A stretch of DNA of 64,000 nucleotides from Kushneria indalinina DSM 14324 (GCF_003385845.1 NZ_QRDJ01000006.1:62001-126000), one strand, 5' to 3'. Counted from the stretch's first letter, positions 29,661-39,404 are shown. Translations and numbers: made by a program. Notes: generated by a model from the sequence alone, not told the origin.

Positions 29661-29756
29661 TTCGTTGCCCTGTTGGTGATGTCCGATGGAGGTATGTCCG
29701 GGGTTGGTTAACTGTAAAAATAGTCAGTTTTAACTTGCCGAGAGCCTGTCAGGTCT

Positions 29757-29795
29757 GGATAATTATCCATATAGGATAATTATTGTCCTATATGG
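29757..29795. promoter_or_regulatory. Overlapping palindromes upstream of the spanin genes (operator-like)
   Basis: GGATAATTATCC (29757-29768) is a perfect 12-bp palindrome. It shares its last two bases with a second inverted repeat, CCATATAGGA ... TCCTATATGG (29767-29776 and 29786-29795, perfect 10-bp arms). GGATAATTAT also recurs as a direct repeat 17 bases downstream (29774-29783). The site is AT-rich in GC-rich DNA and ends 36 bases before the i-spanin start, fitting a repressor or activator site over a promoter. Confidence 0.6.
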
Positions 29796-29831
29796 TTGTG
29801 TAACACCAACATGCTCAAGAAGGAGGTGTTC

Positions 29832-30380
29832 ATGTGGAACATGTTTTTGGGGCTCTGCGGCAGAATCCCCGTCAGGGTGTTGGTCACTCTGGCCGCTCTG
29901 GCGCTGCTGGCAGGCGGGGTCTGGGGCTTTACCCAGCGGCTGGATCAGTGGCGTCAGGCACTTTCCAGTGCCCAGGAAGATGCCCGAAGTGCGCACGAGC
30001 TTGCGCAGCGCCAGCAGCTGGTCGCGCGTGCCTGGCAGGCCCATGCCGAACATCTGGCAGAGGTGGGCGCCAGTCGTGAGCGACAGCTTGAAGCAAATCA
30101 GCAGGCACTGGCCGGCAAACGACAACAGCTGGAGAGGATAATCAATGATGACCAGACATCAAAGAAATGGGCTGATCACGCTGTGCCTGACGGGGTACAT
30201 CAGTGGCTGTGTAAGCTCCCCACCACAGACGACACCGGTGATGGTGCCGCCCCCACCCATGCCCCGCTACCTGACGCAGCCGCTGCCAGCCCCGACAGGG
30301 ATCGACGACATCCGCACCAATCAGGACCTGATCATACTGCTGACGGATTACGAACAGCTTCGGCGGCGCATGAATACTGA
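29832..30380 (+). CDS. Phage-type i-spanin (Rz / LysB-like)
   Basis: 182 residues. The N-terminal membrane anchor RIPVRVLVTLAALALLAGGVWGF (about 11-33) is followed by a long Gln/Ala/Glu-rich coiled coil (38-105). The segment KKWADHAVPDGVHQWLC is the conserved C-terminal block of Rz/LysB proteins (pattern W-A-x-x-x-x-P-x-x-V-x-x-L). In phages this inner-membrane protein pairs with an outer-membrane lipoprotein to fuse the two membranes at lysis. The start at 29832 has a perfect AAGAAGGAGG site. The last 78 residues overlap the next gene in another frame. No holin, endolysin, tail or integrase gene is near. Confidence 0.78.
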   Translation: MWNMFLGLCGRIPVRVLVTLAALALLAGGVWGFTQRLDQWRQALSSAQEDARSAHELAQRQQLVARAWQAHAEHLAEVGASRERQLEANQQALAGKRQQLERIINDDQTSKKWADHAVPDGVHQWLCKLPTTDDTGDGAAPTHAPLPDAAAASPDRDRRHPHQSGPDHTADGLRTASAAHEY

Positions 30381-30477
30381 TCGGGAGAGTGTGCAGAAGC
30401 TCTGGGAGGGCATGAAGCTGTCGATGACCAGCGAGATTGCCACAAAAGACAGGGACATCGATGAGCAGGATGAGTAG
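30145..30477 (+). CDS. Phage-type o-spanin lipoprotein (Rz1 / LysC-like), overlapping
   Basis: 110 residues in the +1 frame relative to the i-spanin gene, starting inside it and ending 97 bases beyond it. A short lipoprotein signal ends in ISGC (lipidated Cys22). A Pro-rich stretch follows (PVMVPPPPMPRYLTQPLPAPT), then NQDLIILLTDYEQLRRRMNTDRESVQKLW, which is the LysC-type C-terminal pattern (N-x-DL ... L-x-x-YE-x-L ... N-x-D). The nested frame plus these features identify it as the partner outer-membrane spanin. It may be co-opted or the leftover of a prophage. Confidence 0.75.
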   Translation: MMTRHQRNGLITLCLTGYISGCVSSPPQTTPVMVPPPPMPRYLTQPLPAPTGIDDIRTNQDLIILLTDYEQLRRRMNTDRESVQKLWEGMKLSMTSEIATKDRDIDEQDE

Positions 30478-30484
30478 ACAACCA

Positions 30485-30514
30485 TCGACGTCATCGCCCG
30501 TGCGATGACGTCGA
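30485..30514. repeat. 13-bp perfect inverted repeat after the spanin genes
   Basis: TCGACGTCATCGC and GCGATGACGTCGA with a four-base loop CCGT, between the o-spanin stop and the argF stop. No T-run on either side, so it may act as a weak two-way terminator or a protein site. Confidence 0.55.
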
Positions 30515-30523
30515 ACAAGCGTC

Positions 30524-31441
30524 TCAGTCGACGCGACCGACCATCAGAAACTCCAGCAGTGCCTTCTGGGCGTGCAGTCGATTGCCCGCTTCCTGCCAGA
30601 CAAAGGCGCGTGGATCATCCAGCAGGGTTTCGCTGACCTCTTCACCGCGATGGGCCGGCAGGCAGTGCAGGAACATGACATCGTCATCAGCGGCGTCCAG
30701 CATTGCTTCGTTGACCTGAAAGCCACTGAACGACGCCATGCGCGCCGCCTGCTCCTCTTCCTGACCCATGGAGGCCCAGACGTCGGTCGTGATCAGGTGC
30801 GCGCCTTCAACTGCGGCACGCGGATCGCGGAAGATCTCGACGCGCGAGCCGGCGGCTTCAAGAATGTCCTGATCGGGCTCGAAACCTTCAGGGCAGGCGA
30901 TGCGCAGATTGAAGTCAAACTGGCGGGCGGCGTTGATCCAGGAGTGGCACATGTTGTTGCCATCGCCCACCCAGACCGCTGTCTTGCCCTTGACCGGACC
31001 GCGGCACTCGGTCCAGGTCTGCACGTCGGCCAGCAGCTGGCACGGATGATAGTCATCGGAGAGCGCGTTGATGACCGGAATGGAGCTGGCATCGGCGAAG
31101 GACTCGATGCTTTCATGCGAAAAGGTACGAATCATCACCGCATCGACCATCTCGGAGAGCACGCGAGCGGTATCGTCCACCGGTTCACCGCGTCCCAGCT
31201 GGCTGTCGCGCGGCGACAGAAACAGCGCATGGCCACCGAACTGGGTCATACCGGTTTCAAAGGAGACACGGGTACGGGTGGAAGACTTTTCGAAAATCAT
31301 GGCCAGCGTTCGATTTTTCATCGGCGTGTACACCGGGCCGTTTTCGGCCAGTTCACGCTTGATGGTGATCGAACGATCGATGAGATAGGCCAGTTCCTGA
31401 GGTGACAGATCCATCAGGGTAAGAAAGTGGCGAAGGGCCAT
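30524..31441 (-). CDS. argF: Ornithine carbamoyltransferase
   Basis: 305 residues. It makes citrulline from ornithine and carbamoyl phosphate in arginine synthesis. The carbamoyl-phosphate site [13 protein letters not shown], the motif HPCQLLADV and the ornithine site [13 protein letters not shown] are intact. An AGGAG site precedes the ATG. The anabolic form is favoured by the nearby argG and the absence of arcA/arcC. The leader upstream contains a terminator-like hairpin. Confidence 0.96.
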   Translation of the reverse strand: MALRHFLTLMDLSPQELAYLIDRSITIKRELAENGPVYTPMKNRTLAMIFEKSSTRTRVSFETGMTQFGGHALFLSPRDSQLGRGEPVDDTARVLSEMVDAVMIRTFSHESIESFADASSIPVINALSDDYHPCQLLADVQTWTECRGPVKGKTAVWVGDGNNMCHSWINAARQFDFNLRIACPEGFEPDQDILEAAGSRVEIFRDPRAAVEGAHLITTDVWASMGQEEEQAARMASFSGFQVNEAMLDAADDDVMFLHCLPAHRGEEVSETLLDDPRAFVWQEAGNRLHAQKALLEFLMVGRVD

Positions 31442-31835
31442 GTCTCGATGCTCCTGTAGTGCATAACGTTACGGTGATTGAAACGTCGCAGAGCGCCACA
31501 CCGGGCGTGACGCTCGAAAGGGAGTTGCCTTGTGACGGAGTGCCCCCGTATTCCCGAGCGACGGGCCTTGCGGTGTTGATGCTGCATGAGTGTTGGAAAA
31601 CCAACGAAAAAGCGCCGCACGAGAGCCTGCGGCGCTTTGAAATATTGCCATTGTCGATGGCGTGAGACGGGTCTTGCTGCACACCGTCGTCCCCATTCAT
31701 CCTAACCAGAGCCTTTTGGGTGCGCAACTTCATGTGGTTGCCACACCTTGATCCGGGCTGATTTAGCCCCCATGTCGGCGTACACTGAGGCCAGAACATT
31801 CATGGGCGCTTGAAGCCCCCTCCTGGAGACCGAAC
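31442..31835. other. 394-bp divergent region between argF and grxD
   Basis: It holds promoters for both genes and a strong hairpin oriented toward argF (31606-31638). A 68-codon frame at 31459-31665 overlaps the hairpin and shows no family features, so it is not called. No clear ArgR palindrome was found by eye. Confidence 0.55.
31606..31638 (-). terminator. Terminator-like hairpin in the argF leader
   Basis: Minus-strand AAAGCGCCGCA / TGCGGCGCTTT with an 8-base loop, followed by TTC. It lies about 165 bases upstream of argF, pointing into the gene. It could end a transcript from farther upstream or act as an attenuator of argF. Confidence 0.65.
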
Positions 31836-32183
31836 ATGAGCGAGACACTCGATACCATCAAGCAGCAGATCAGTGAAAACAGCATTCTGCTTTACATGAA
31901 GGGTTCACCGCAGATGCCGCAGTGCGGTTTCTCCGCCCAGGCCGTGCAGGCGCTGATGGGCTGTGGCGAGCGCTTTGCTTTCGTCAACATCCTGGACAAC
32001 CCGGATATTCGCACCGAGCTGCCCAAGTACGCCAACTGGCCCACCTTCCCACAGCTGTGGCTCAACGGCGAGCTGGTCGGCGGCTGCGATATCATCGTCG
32101 AGATGTATCAAAACGGTGAGCTGGCGCCGATGGTCAAGCAGGCGGCTGGCGATGCCGCACCGCAGGAAGGCGACAACGCCTGA
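31836..32183 (+). CDS. grxD: Monothiol glutaredoxin Grx4
   Basis: 115 residues. The single-Cys active site CGFS lies in MPQCGFSAQAVQ (Cys near residue 30), with the glutathione-binding loop WPTFPQLWLNGELVGGCD. Grx4 carries and delivers Fe-S clusters, often with BolA. A CTGGAG site precedes the ATG. It is convergent with rnt, as these two genes are also neighbours in enterobacteria. Confidence 0.95.
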   Translation: MSETLDTIKQQISENSILLYMKGSPQMPQCGFSAQAVQALMGCGERFAFVNILDNPDIRTELPKYANWPTFPQLWLNGELVGGCDIIVEMYQNGELAPMVKQAAGDAAPQEGDNA

Positions 32184-32246
32184 TCCTGTTTTGTTTGACA
32201 GGTCCGTGCGCAGGGCAGGTTGACTGACCTCCGGTCCGTGAACGTT

Positions 32247-32279
32247 AAAAACCCCGCCTCCCAGGATGCGGGGTTTTTT
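32247..32279. terminator. Bidirectional terminator, grxD / rnt
   Basis: AAAAACCCCGC and GCGGGGTTTTT flank a 10-base loop, giving T-runs on both strands between the convergent genes. Confidence 0.88.
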
Positions 32280-32306
32280 AATGTCGACTGCACGGGCTGA
32301 TATGAG

Positions 32307-32969
32307 TCAGTCGCCGTCCATGCTCTGCTCGCGCAGTGCCAGATCCCAGCCGCCCAGATCCTTGAAGCGGTTGACGATGGCGCAGAAAAGATCGGCGGTG
32401 CGCTCGGTATCATAGCGCGCCGAGTGGGCTTCCTGGCTGTCAAACGCAATGCCCGCAGCGCGACAGGCGCGGGCCAGAACGGTCTGCCCGTAGACCAGCC
32501 CCGACAGCGTTGCGGTATCAAAGCTCGAGAAGGGGTGGAAGGGGTTGCGCTTGATGCCGGCCCGTTCAACGGCGGCATTGAGAAAGCCATGGTCGAAGGC
32601 GGCATTGTGACCGACCAGGATGGCGCGGTTGCACTGATGGGACTTGATTGCCTTGCGTACCGGGCGAAAGATCTCCTCCAGTGCCTCTTTTTCCTTGAGC
32701 GCCGCGTTCTGGCGCAGCGGGCTGTCCAGGCGGATGCCGGTAAAATCGAGGGCGGACTGCTCGACGTTGGCGCCCTCGAACGGCTCGATATGAAACGAAA
32801 AGGTCTCATCGGGCAACAGATTGCCCTGTTCGTCCATGGTCAGCGTGACGGCCGCTATCTCGAGCAGCGCATCGGTGCGCGCATTGAAGCCGCCGGTTTC
32901 CAGATCGACCACCACGGGCAGAAAGCCGCGAAAGCGACCGGACATGAGTTTCGGGACAATATCGCTCAT
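32307..32969 (-). CDS. rnt: Ribonuclease T
   Basis: 220 residues. A 3'-5' exonuclease that trims tRNA and other stable RNA ends. The DEDDh residues are visible: Asp22 and Glu24 in VVDLETGG, Asp in [11 protein letters not shown], and His/Asp in [15 protein letters not shown]. The ATG at 32969 follows CAGGAG and gives the usual N-terminus [20 protein letters not shown]. Confidence 0.95.
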   Translation of the reverse strand: MSDIVPKLMSGRFRGFLPVVVDLETGGFNARTDALLEIAAVTLTMDEQGNLLPDETFSFHIEPFEGANVEQSALDFTGIRLDSPLRQNAALKEKEALEEIFRPVRKAIKSHQCNRAILVGHNAAFDHGFLNAAVERAGIKRNPFHPFSSFDTATLSGLVYGQTVLARACRAAGIAFDSQEAHSARYDTERTADLFCAIVNRFKDLGGWDLALREQSMDGD

Positions 32970-33224
32970 CGCCGTGTTCTCCTGTCGCAGACAGCAGAAG
33001 AGGCCATGGGAGTCGGGGACGCGTGTAACCGGGCAGGGCCCGCAGATATGGTGACCGGCACAGGAAGCCTTCTGGTCGAAAGATGAATTCAGTGTGTAGG
33101 ATCGCAGTGTAGCATTGTGCTCACTGCCAATCCCATCCATCGCACGTGACGCGGTGTTCGCCGCGATCCGGTGACGATATACTCAAGATACATTCAAAGC
33201 ATGACTACGCCTTAAGGAGCCGGT

Positions 33225-34445
<1,221 letters not shown>

Positions 34446-34466
34446 GCAGCATGCCTGGTGTCAGGG

Positions 34467-34495
34467 AAGGGGCCGCTTTTCAGCGGCCCCTTTTA
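34467..34495 (+). terminator. Rho-independent terminator of argG
   Basis: AAGGGGCCGCT, loop TTTC, AGCGGCCCCTT, then TT. It begins about 20 bases past the argG stop. Confidence 0.88.
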
Positions 34496-34560
34496 TGTCA
34501 GACTAAACGGCACATCGCGCACGCCCGGGCGCTATCACCACCTGAATCAGGAGCTTTCTC

Positions 34561-34881
34561 ATGCTTAAGAAACTGTTCGATGCGCTGCGGGGGTCTGGCA
34601 GTGCCACCACCGCTGACGAGCCATCTCGTCAGGTGGCCGATACCGTGGCATACAAGGGCTGTGAGATCGTCATTACACCGGCGCCGGCGGGCGGACAGTA
34701 TCGCGTCAGCGCCCTGATTCGCCGGACGTATGAGGACGGCGAGCCGAAGGAGCTGCGCTTTGAGCGCTCCGACGTGCTGCCCGATCGCGACAGCTGTATC
34801 GACATGACCCGCACCAAGGCCGAGCGCTACATCGATGAGCAGGGCGAGCGGCTCTTCGAGGACCCGCATCGCCCGAATTGA
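34561..34881 (+). CDS. HlyU family protein
   Basis: 106 residues. MLKKLFDALRG and then YKGCEIVITPAPAGGQYRVSALIRR and FERSDVLPDRDSCIDMTRTKAERYIDEQGERLF match the HlyU domain family (named for the Vibrio haemolysin regulator, though these short proteins are a separate fold from the ArsR-type HlyU). The role in this organism is unknown. A CAGGAG site precedes the ATG. Confidence 0.8.
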   Translation: MLKKLFDALRGSGSATTADEPSRQVADTVAYKGCEIVITPAPAGGQYRVSALIRRTYEDGEPKELRFERSDVLPDRDSCIDMTRTKAERYIDEQGERLFEDPHRPN

Positions 34882-34928
34882 CGATGGATCAGAGCCCGTA
34901 TCGCTGTTGCAGAGGAGTCGCATGACGC

Positions 34929-36650
34929 ATGTCCGAGTCCGGTAGACCCGTGCTGTTGCCTGCCGTTTCGCGTTGGCGTCAGCTTTCGACAGCGGATCGC
35001 GTCAGCGATCTGATTGCGGGGCTGATTACGGCCGCGCTGCTGGTGCCCCAGGGCATGGCCTATGCCACCCTTGCCGGTCTGCCAGCGCAGGCCGGGCTGT
35101 ATACGGCGCTGGCACCGCTGGTGTTGTATGCGCTTTTCGGTACCAGCCGCGTGATTGCGATGGGACCCATGGCGCTGACGTCCCTGCTGGTGGGAGAGAC
35201 ACTGCGCGATGCCGATATACCGTTATCTGACTACGTCGAACACGCAGCGCTTCTGGCCGCGCTGGTGGGGGGCTGGCTGCTTTTGATTCATGCCTGTCGG
35301 CTGGGGCGTCTGATCGACTTTGTCAGCCCCAGCGTCATGCAGGGCTTTACCACCGCGTCGGCGCTGATGATCGTGCTCTCGCAGACCGGCGATCTGCTTG
35401 GGATCGGCGACGCGGCCGGCAACGCCGTCGACCGCGTGCTGACGCTGGCCCGATCACTGGACGATATTACCCCGGGGGCGGCACTGTTTGGCGGCAGTGC
35501 CATGGTGCTCTTGCTGTTGATGCGTCGAGGGCTGTCACCGCTGCTCAAGCGCCTGGGCCTGCCGGAGGCGGCGGCCACGGTGCTGGGCAAGACCGGCCCG
35601 CTGATCGTTTTGATTCTGGCGCTCGTGCTGGTGCCGCTATGGCCCGGCACGCTTTCGCAGGTCGGTCAGATTCCTGCCGGGCTGCCGCTGCCGGCGCTGC
35701 CAACCCTTACCCTGACAGGCGTGGACGCGCTTTGGCTGCCGGCGCTCGGGATCGCGCTGATCAACTACGTCAGCGCCATTTCGGTGGCCCAGACGCTGGC
35801 GGCCAAACACCGCGAGCGGCTCTATCCGCAGCGCGAACTCTGGGTGCTGGGCGCGGCCAATCTGCTGGCGGCCCTGACCCGCGGTTTTCCGGTCACCAGC
35901 GGGCTGGGGCGCGCGGTGGTCAACGACCAGGCCGGCTCGAAAACACCGCTGTCATCGCTTTATGCCGCGCTGGCGCTGATGGTGGTATTGCTGTTTGCCA
36001 CATCGCTGTTTGCGCCGCTGCCGCAGGCCGTGCTGGCCGCGATCGTCATTCAGGCGGCCATCCCGCTGGTCGACCCGGGCCCCTTGTGGCGGGCCTGGCG
36101 CTATTCACGCGGTGACGGCCTGGCCTGGCTTGCCGCCTTTGCCGGTGTCCTGCTGCTGGGGGTCATGCAGGGGCTTTTAGCGGGAGTGGGCATTGCGCTG
36201 GCGCTGCTGCTGGCACGCACGAGCCGACCGCATATTGCCGAGATCGGCCAGCTGCCCGACGGCGGCTTTCGCAACTGCGAGCGCTTTGACGTCGAGCGCC
36301 TGCCGCATCTGATGCTGGTGCGACCGGATGCCAACCTGCACTTTGCCAACATGGGCGCACTGGAGCGCTGGATCAACGAGCATCTCTCCGTACGTGACCA
36401 GGTGACCGACATGGTGCTGGTGCTCAGCAGCGTGACCCACATCGACGGCGCTGCGCTTCACGCTCTGGAAAGTCTGGATGAGCGTCTGGCGGCGCAGGGG
36501 ATCGCTCTGCATCTGGCCGAGCTGCGCGGACCGGTACGTGATCAGCTGCGTCATACGGCCTTCATGAGCGATCACCGCCCGCGGGTCTTTTTTACCTGTG
36601 CTGCTGCCTGGCAGGCGCTGTCAGACGACGGCATCGAGTTCAATATCTAG
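34929..36650 (+). CDS. SulP family anion transporter with STAS domain
   Basis: 573 residues. The N-terminal ~430 residues form the SulP membrane domain, with ALLVPQGMAYATLAGLPAQAGLYTALAPLVLYALFGTSR, the SulP signature. Residues about 445-570 form a STAS domain (HLMLVRPDANLHFANMGALERWI, VLVLSSVTHIDGAALHALESLDERL). The substrate may be sulfate, bicarbonate or another anion. No carbonic anhydrase or cys gene is adjacent, so it cannot be fixed. The ATG at 34929 follows GAGGAG. Confidence 0.9.
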   Translation: MSESGRPVLLPAVSRWRQLSTADRVSDLIAGLITAALLVPQGMAYATLAGLPAQAGLYTALAPLVLYALFGTSRVIAMGPMALTSLLVGETLRDADIPLSDYVEHAALLAALVGGWLLLIHACRLGRLIDFVSPSVMQGFTTASALMIVLSQTGDLLGIGDAAGNAVDRVLTLARSLDDITPGAALFGGSAMVLLLLMRRGLSPLLKRLGLPEAAATVLGKTGPLIVLILALVLVPLWPGTLSQVGQIPAGLPLPALPTLTLTGVDALWLPALGIALINYVSAISVAQTLAAKHRERLYPQRELWVLGAANLLAALTRGFPVTSGLGRAVVNDQAGSKTPLSSLYAALALMVVLLFATSLFAPLPQAVLAAIVIQAAIPLVDPGPLWRAWRYSRGDGLAWLAAFAGVLLLGVMQGLLAGVGIALALLLARTSRPHIAEIGQLPDGGFRNCERFDVERLPHLMLVRPDANLHFANMGALERWINEHLSVRDQVTDMVLVLSSVTHIDGAALHALESLDERLAAQGIALHLAELRGPVRDQLRHTAFMSDHRPRVFFTCAAAWQALSDDGIEFNI

Positions 36651-36693
36651 GCCGTAGGCCGCCGGGCTGACCACACCAGACGCGCGGCACTCT

Positions 36694-36729
36694 ACAATGG
36701 GGCCCTTTGCTTTCTGAGGGCCCCGTTGT
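36694..36729. repeat. Long inverted repeat after the SulP gene
   Basis: ACAATGGGGCCCT and AGGGCCCCGTTGT with one G-T mismatch and a 10-base loop. A likely transcript end structure for the SulP gene, although no T-run follows. Confidence 0.55.
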
Positions 36730-36762
36730 CATGTCTTTACTGTCACTGCCGGTACGCCGGCC

Positions 36763-37839
36763 ATGAAGGCGCTTTTGCTATCGGCCTACGCCGCCGACAG
36801 CCACCGCTATTGGGCGTGCGGTCTGATGGCCCATCTGGACGCCATCGACTGGACGGCCATCGAGCTGGCGCCGCGTCACTTTCAGTGGCGCGTGCGCGGC
36901 AACCCCCTGAGTTTCATGAGCGAGCATGACGAGACGCTCTCGCACTCCTTTGATCTGATCGTGGCCACCTCGCTGGTGGATCTGGCCACGCTGATCGGGC
37001 TCTACCCGCACCTGGGGCGGGCCTGGCGCGTCGTCTACTTCCACGAAAACCAGTTCGCCTATCCGCTGGGGCCACAGCAAACGCGGCGTATCGAGCCGCT
37101 GATGGTCAATCTCTACAGCGCGCTGGCCGCCGACCGGGTGCTGTTCAACAGCCAGTGGAACCAGGACAGCTTTTTTGAAGGCGTGGACGGGTTTTTGAAG
37201 AAAATGCCCGAGCGGGTCACCCCCGTGCGGCTTGAGACGCTCAAGGCGCACTCGGAGATTCTACCGGTGCCACTGTGGCCGCTTGAAGAGGTACCCTCGG
37301 CCGGGCAGGGGGCGCCGGCACGGATTGTCTGGAACCACCGTTGGGAATATGACAAGAATCCGGAGGATTTCTTCGCCGCACTTGAAACGCTCTCCGACAA
37401 GGGGCTCGAGTTTGAACTGGTGGTGATGGGCCAGGTCTTTCGAAAGACCCCTGAGGTGTTCGAGCAGGCCCGGGCGCGTCTGGCCCGTCACATTACCTGC
37501 TGGGGGCACCAGACGCGGGCACGCTATCTCGAGGCGCTGGGCCGAGGCGGCATTGTGGTCTCGAGTGCCTGGCACGAATTCCAGGGCCTGGCCGTGATGG
37601 AGGCGGTTCAGCATGGCTGCGTGCCACTGGTGCCGGAGCGACTGTGCTTCCCTGAGTACTACGCGCCCGAGTATCGCTATGACGGCAGCCGCGAGGCGCT
37701 GATCACACGCCTGGCGCAGTGGCTGACAGCGCCCGACACGCGCCCGAATCCGCCTGACCTCGGCGTCTGGACCTGGCCGCAGATGGCCGAGCGATACCGC
37801 CGATCATTGGATGGATCGCCCGGGGCGGGCGCAGATTAA
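36763..37839 (+). CDS. tRNA-queuosine alpha-mannosyltransferase-like protein (DUF3524)
   Basis: 358 residues, a GT4-type glycosyltransferase. The N-terminal block MKALLLSAYAADSHRYWACGL, RHFQWRVRGNPLSF, DLIVATSLVDLATLIGL and VVYFHENQFAYP is the DUF3524/QTMAN domain. NHRWEYDKNPEDFFAAL and SSAWHEFQGLAVMEAVQHG complete the C-terminal donor domain. Eukaryotic and bacterial members mannosylate queuosine in tRNA-Asp. The bacterial role is less studied and is inferred from family. It is a single gene between the SulP transporter and a Tat oxidoreductase. Confidence 0.85.
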   Translation: MKALLLSAYAADSHRYWACGLMAHLDAIDWTAIELAPRHFQWRVRGNPLSFMSEHDETLSHSFDLIVATSLVDLATLIGLYPHLGRAWRVVYFHENQFAYPLGPQQTRRIEPLMVNLYSALAADRVLFNSQWNQDSFFEGVDGFLKKMPERVTPVRLETLKAHSEILPVPLWPLEEVPSAGQGAPARIVWNHRWEYDKNPEDFFAALETLSDKGLEFELVVMGQVFRKTPEVFEQARARLARHITCWGHQTRARYLEALGRGGIVVSSAWHEFQGLAVMEAVQHGCVPLVPERLCFPEYYAPEYRYDGSREALITRLAQWLTAPDTRPNPPDLGVWTWPQMAERYRRSLDGSPGAGAD

Positions 37840-37955
37840 CTGCCCCTGAAGCCCGGCGGCGCGAGCATCTGGCCGGTCTGTCTATTCTGACAGGGGGCGC
37901 GGGCGACACGTCAGACGCTGCCCGCGTTAACCGTCATGGATACAGGGAGTGTGTT

Positions 37956-39356
37956 ATGAGCGAGCAGGACCACCATCACGTCGATCGTGATGAAGAGGCC
38001 ACCTTCAGCATTAACCGTCGTCGATTCCTGCAGGGTTCCAGCGGGGCGCTGCTGGCAGCCGGTGCTCTGGGGCCCGCCTTTGCGCACGCGGCGGCCAGCG
38101 GCGAGGGCAGCGCCCGCAGCGGTGGCCGTCAGGCATCCAATGGCCAGACGTTCGATTTTGGCAACGGCGCCACGGCGCCGGAAGGCATCAGCTCGGTACC
38201 GGCGTCGGCGACGGGACGTCCGATGCCGACGCTCGATCAGTATGACCCGGTCGCGCCCGATGAGCGTCTGGGCTGGGCGGTGGTCGGTCTTGGCGATTTT
38301 GCGCTCAACCAGATCCTGCCGGCCTTTGCCAACAGCACGCATTCACGGCTTGCCGGACTGGTCAGCGGCAACGCCGACAAGGCGCGCCAGATAGCGCAGC
38401 AGTACGGCGTGGCCGAGTCCGGCATCTACAGCTACGACAACTTCGATGAGATCAGCGATAACGATGACATCGATATCGTCTACATCATCCTGCCCAACGC
38501 CCTGCACGAGGAGTTTACCGTTCGCGGGGCGCAGGCCGGCAAGCACGTGCTGTGTGAAAAGCCGATGGCGCCGACGGTCGAGGCGTGTCAGCGCATGATC
38601 GAGGCCTGTCGCGACAACGACCGCAAGCTGATGATCGCCTATCGCGAGCAGTTCGAGCCGCACAACCTGGCGGCGATCAAGGCCATTCGAGAGGGCATGG
38701 TGGGGGACGTCAATCTACTGAGCGTCAATGCCGGGGTGTCACTCGACCCGGAGGCGCCCTCGGCGCAGTGGCGCCTCAACAAGGCGCTGGCCGGTGGCGG
38801 CTCGCTCTACGACATCGGCATCTATGCGCTCAACGCCTCGCGCTATCTGCTTGGCGAAGAGCCGACGCAGGTGTTTGCGCGCATCCACAGCCGTGAGGAT
38901 GACCCGCGCTTTGCCCAGGTCGAGGACAACGTCGCCTTTCAGCTGATCTTTCCGAACGGCGCCGTGGCCAACTGCACCTCGTCCTACTCCACGCCAAAAA
39001 ACAACGAAGCCAGCGTGTTCGGCACGAAGGCCTGGCTGCGCATGGCGCCGCTGTCAAACTACTACAATCATTGGCTGATCGTGGATGATGGCAACCAACG
39101 GATCGAGCCGTCCATTCAGGAGATCAGTCAGTTCGCCGCTGAAATGGATCACCTGTCACGGTGCGTGCAGGACGACACCGCGCCGCACGCCTCGGGCGAG
39201 GAGGGCATGCAGGACGTTCGCATCATTCGCGCCATTTATGAATCGGCCGCTACCGGCGAGATGGTCAGCATCGAATCGGATTACGAACGCGATCCCAACC
39301 TTTTGATCGCGGACAGCCCCAACCTGCCAGATGTGTGGCAGCAGAGCGACAGCTAA
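37956..39356 (+). CDS. Tat-exported Gfo/Idh/MocA oxidoreductase
   Basis: 466 residues. A twin-arginine signal NRRRFLQGSSGALLAAGAL is followed by a long Gly/Ala/Ser linker. The NAD(P)-binding domain is RLGWAVVGLGDFALNQILPA, and CEKPMAPTVEACQRMIEA is the catalytic EKP motif. GGSLYDIGIYALNASRYLLGEEP is the C-terminal substrate domain. It resembles glucose-fructose oxidoreductase of Zymomonas, a periplasmic enzyme that holds its NADP tightly and makes sorbitol as an osmoprotectant. That role would suit a halophile but is inferred. His-rich residues precede the signal. Confidence 0.9.
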   Translation: MSEQDHHHVDRDEEATFSINRRRFLQGSSGALLAAGALGPAFAHAAASGEGSARSGGRQASNGQTFDFGNGATAPEGISSVPASATGRPMPTLDQYDPVAPDERLGWAVVGLGDFALNQILPAFANSTHSRLAGLVSGNADKARQIAQQYGVAESGIYSYDNFDEISDNDDIDIVYIILPNALHEEFTVRGAQAGKHVLCEKPMAPTVEACQRMIEACRDNDRKLMIAYREQFEPHNLAAIKAIREGMVGDVNLLSVNAGVSLDPEAPSAQWRLNKALAGGGSLYDIGIYALNASRYLLGEEPTQVFARIHSREDDPRFAQVEDNVAFQLIFPNGAVANCTSSYSTPKNNEASVFGTKAWLRMAPLSNYYNHWLIVDDGNQRIEPSIQEISQFAAEMDHLSRCVQDDTAPHASGEEGMQDVRIIRAIYESAATGEMVSIESDYERDPNLLIADSPNLPDVWQQSDS

Positions 39357-39367
39357 GCATATGAGAT

Positions 39368-39398
39368 ACGGCCAGCGTCCACCGCGGGCGCTGGCCGT
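39368..39398. terminator. Hairpin between the convergent oxidoreductase and nth genes
   Basis: Perfect 10-bp stem ACGGCCAGCG / CGCTGGCCGT with an 11-base loop in a 48-bp convergent gap. There is no T-run, so termination strength is unclear. Confidence 0.5.
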
Positions 39399-39404
39399 CG
39401 TGGC

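Noticed and set aside
27719-30524. Prophage integrated at tRNA-Ala
   Set aside because: I found no duplicate of the tRNA 3' end and no integrase; only the spanin pair is phage-like, so an intact prophage is excluded, although a remnant remains possible.
31459-31665. 68-codon frame between argF and grxD
   Set aside because: It overlaps the leader hairpin, has no ribosome binding site and no family look.
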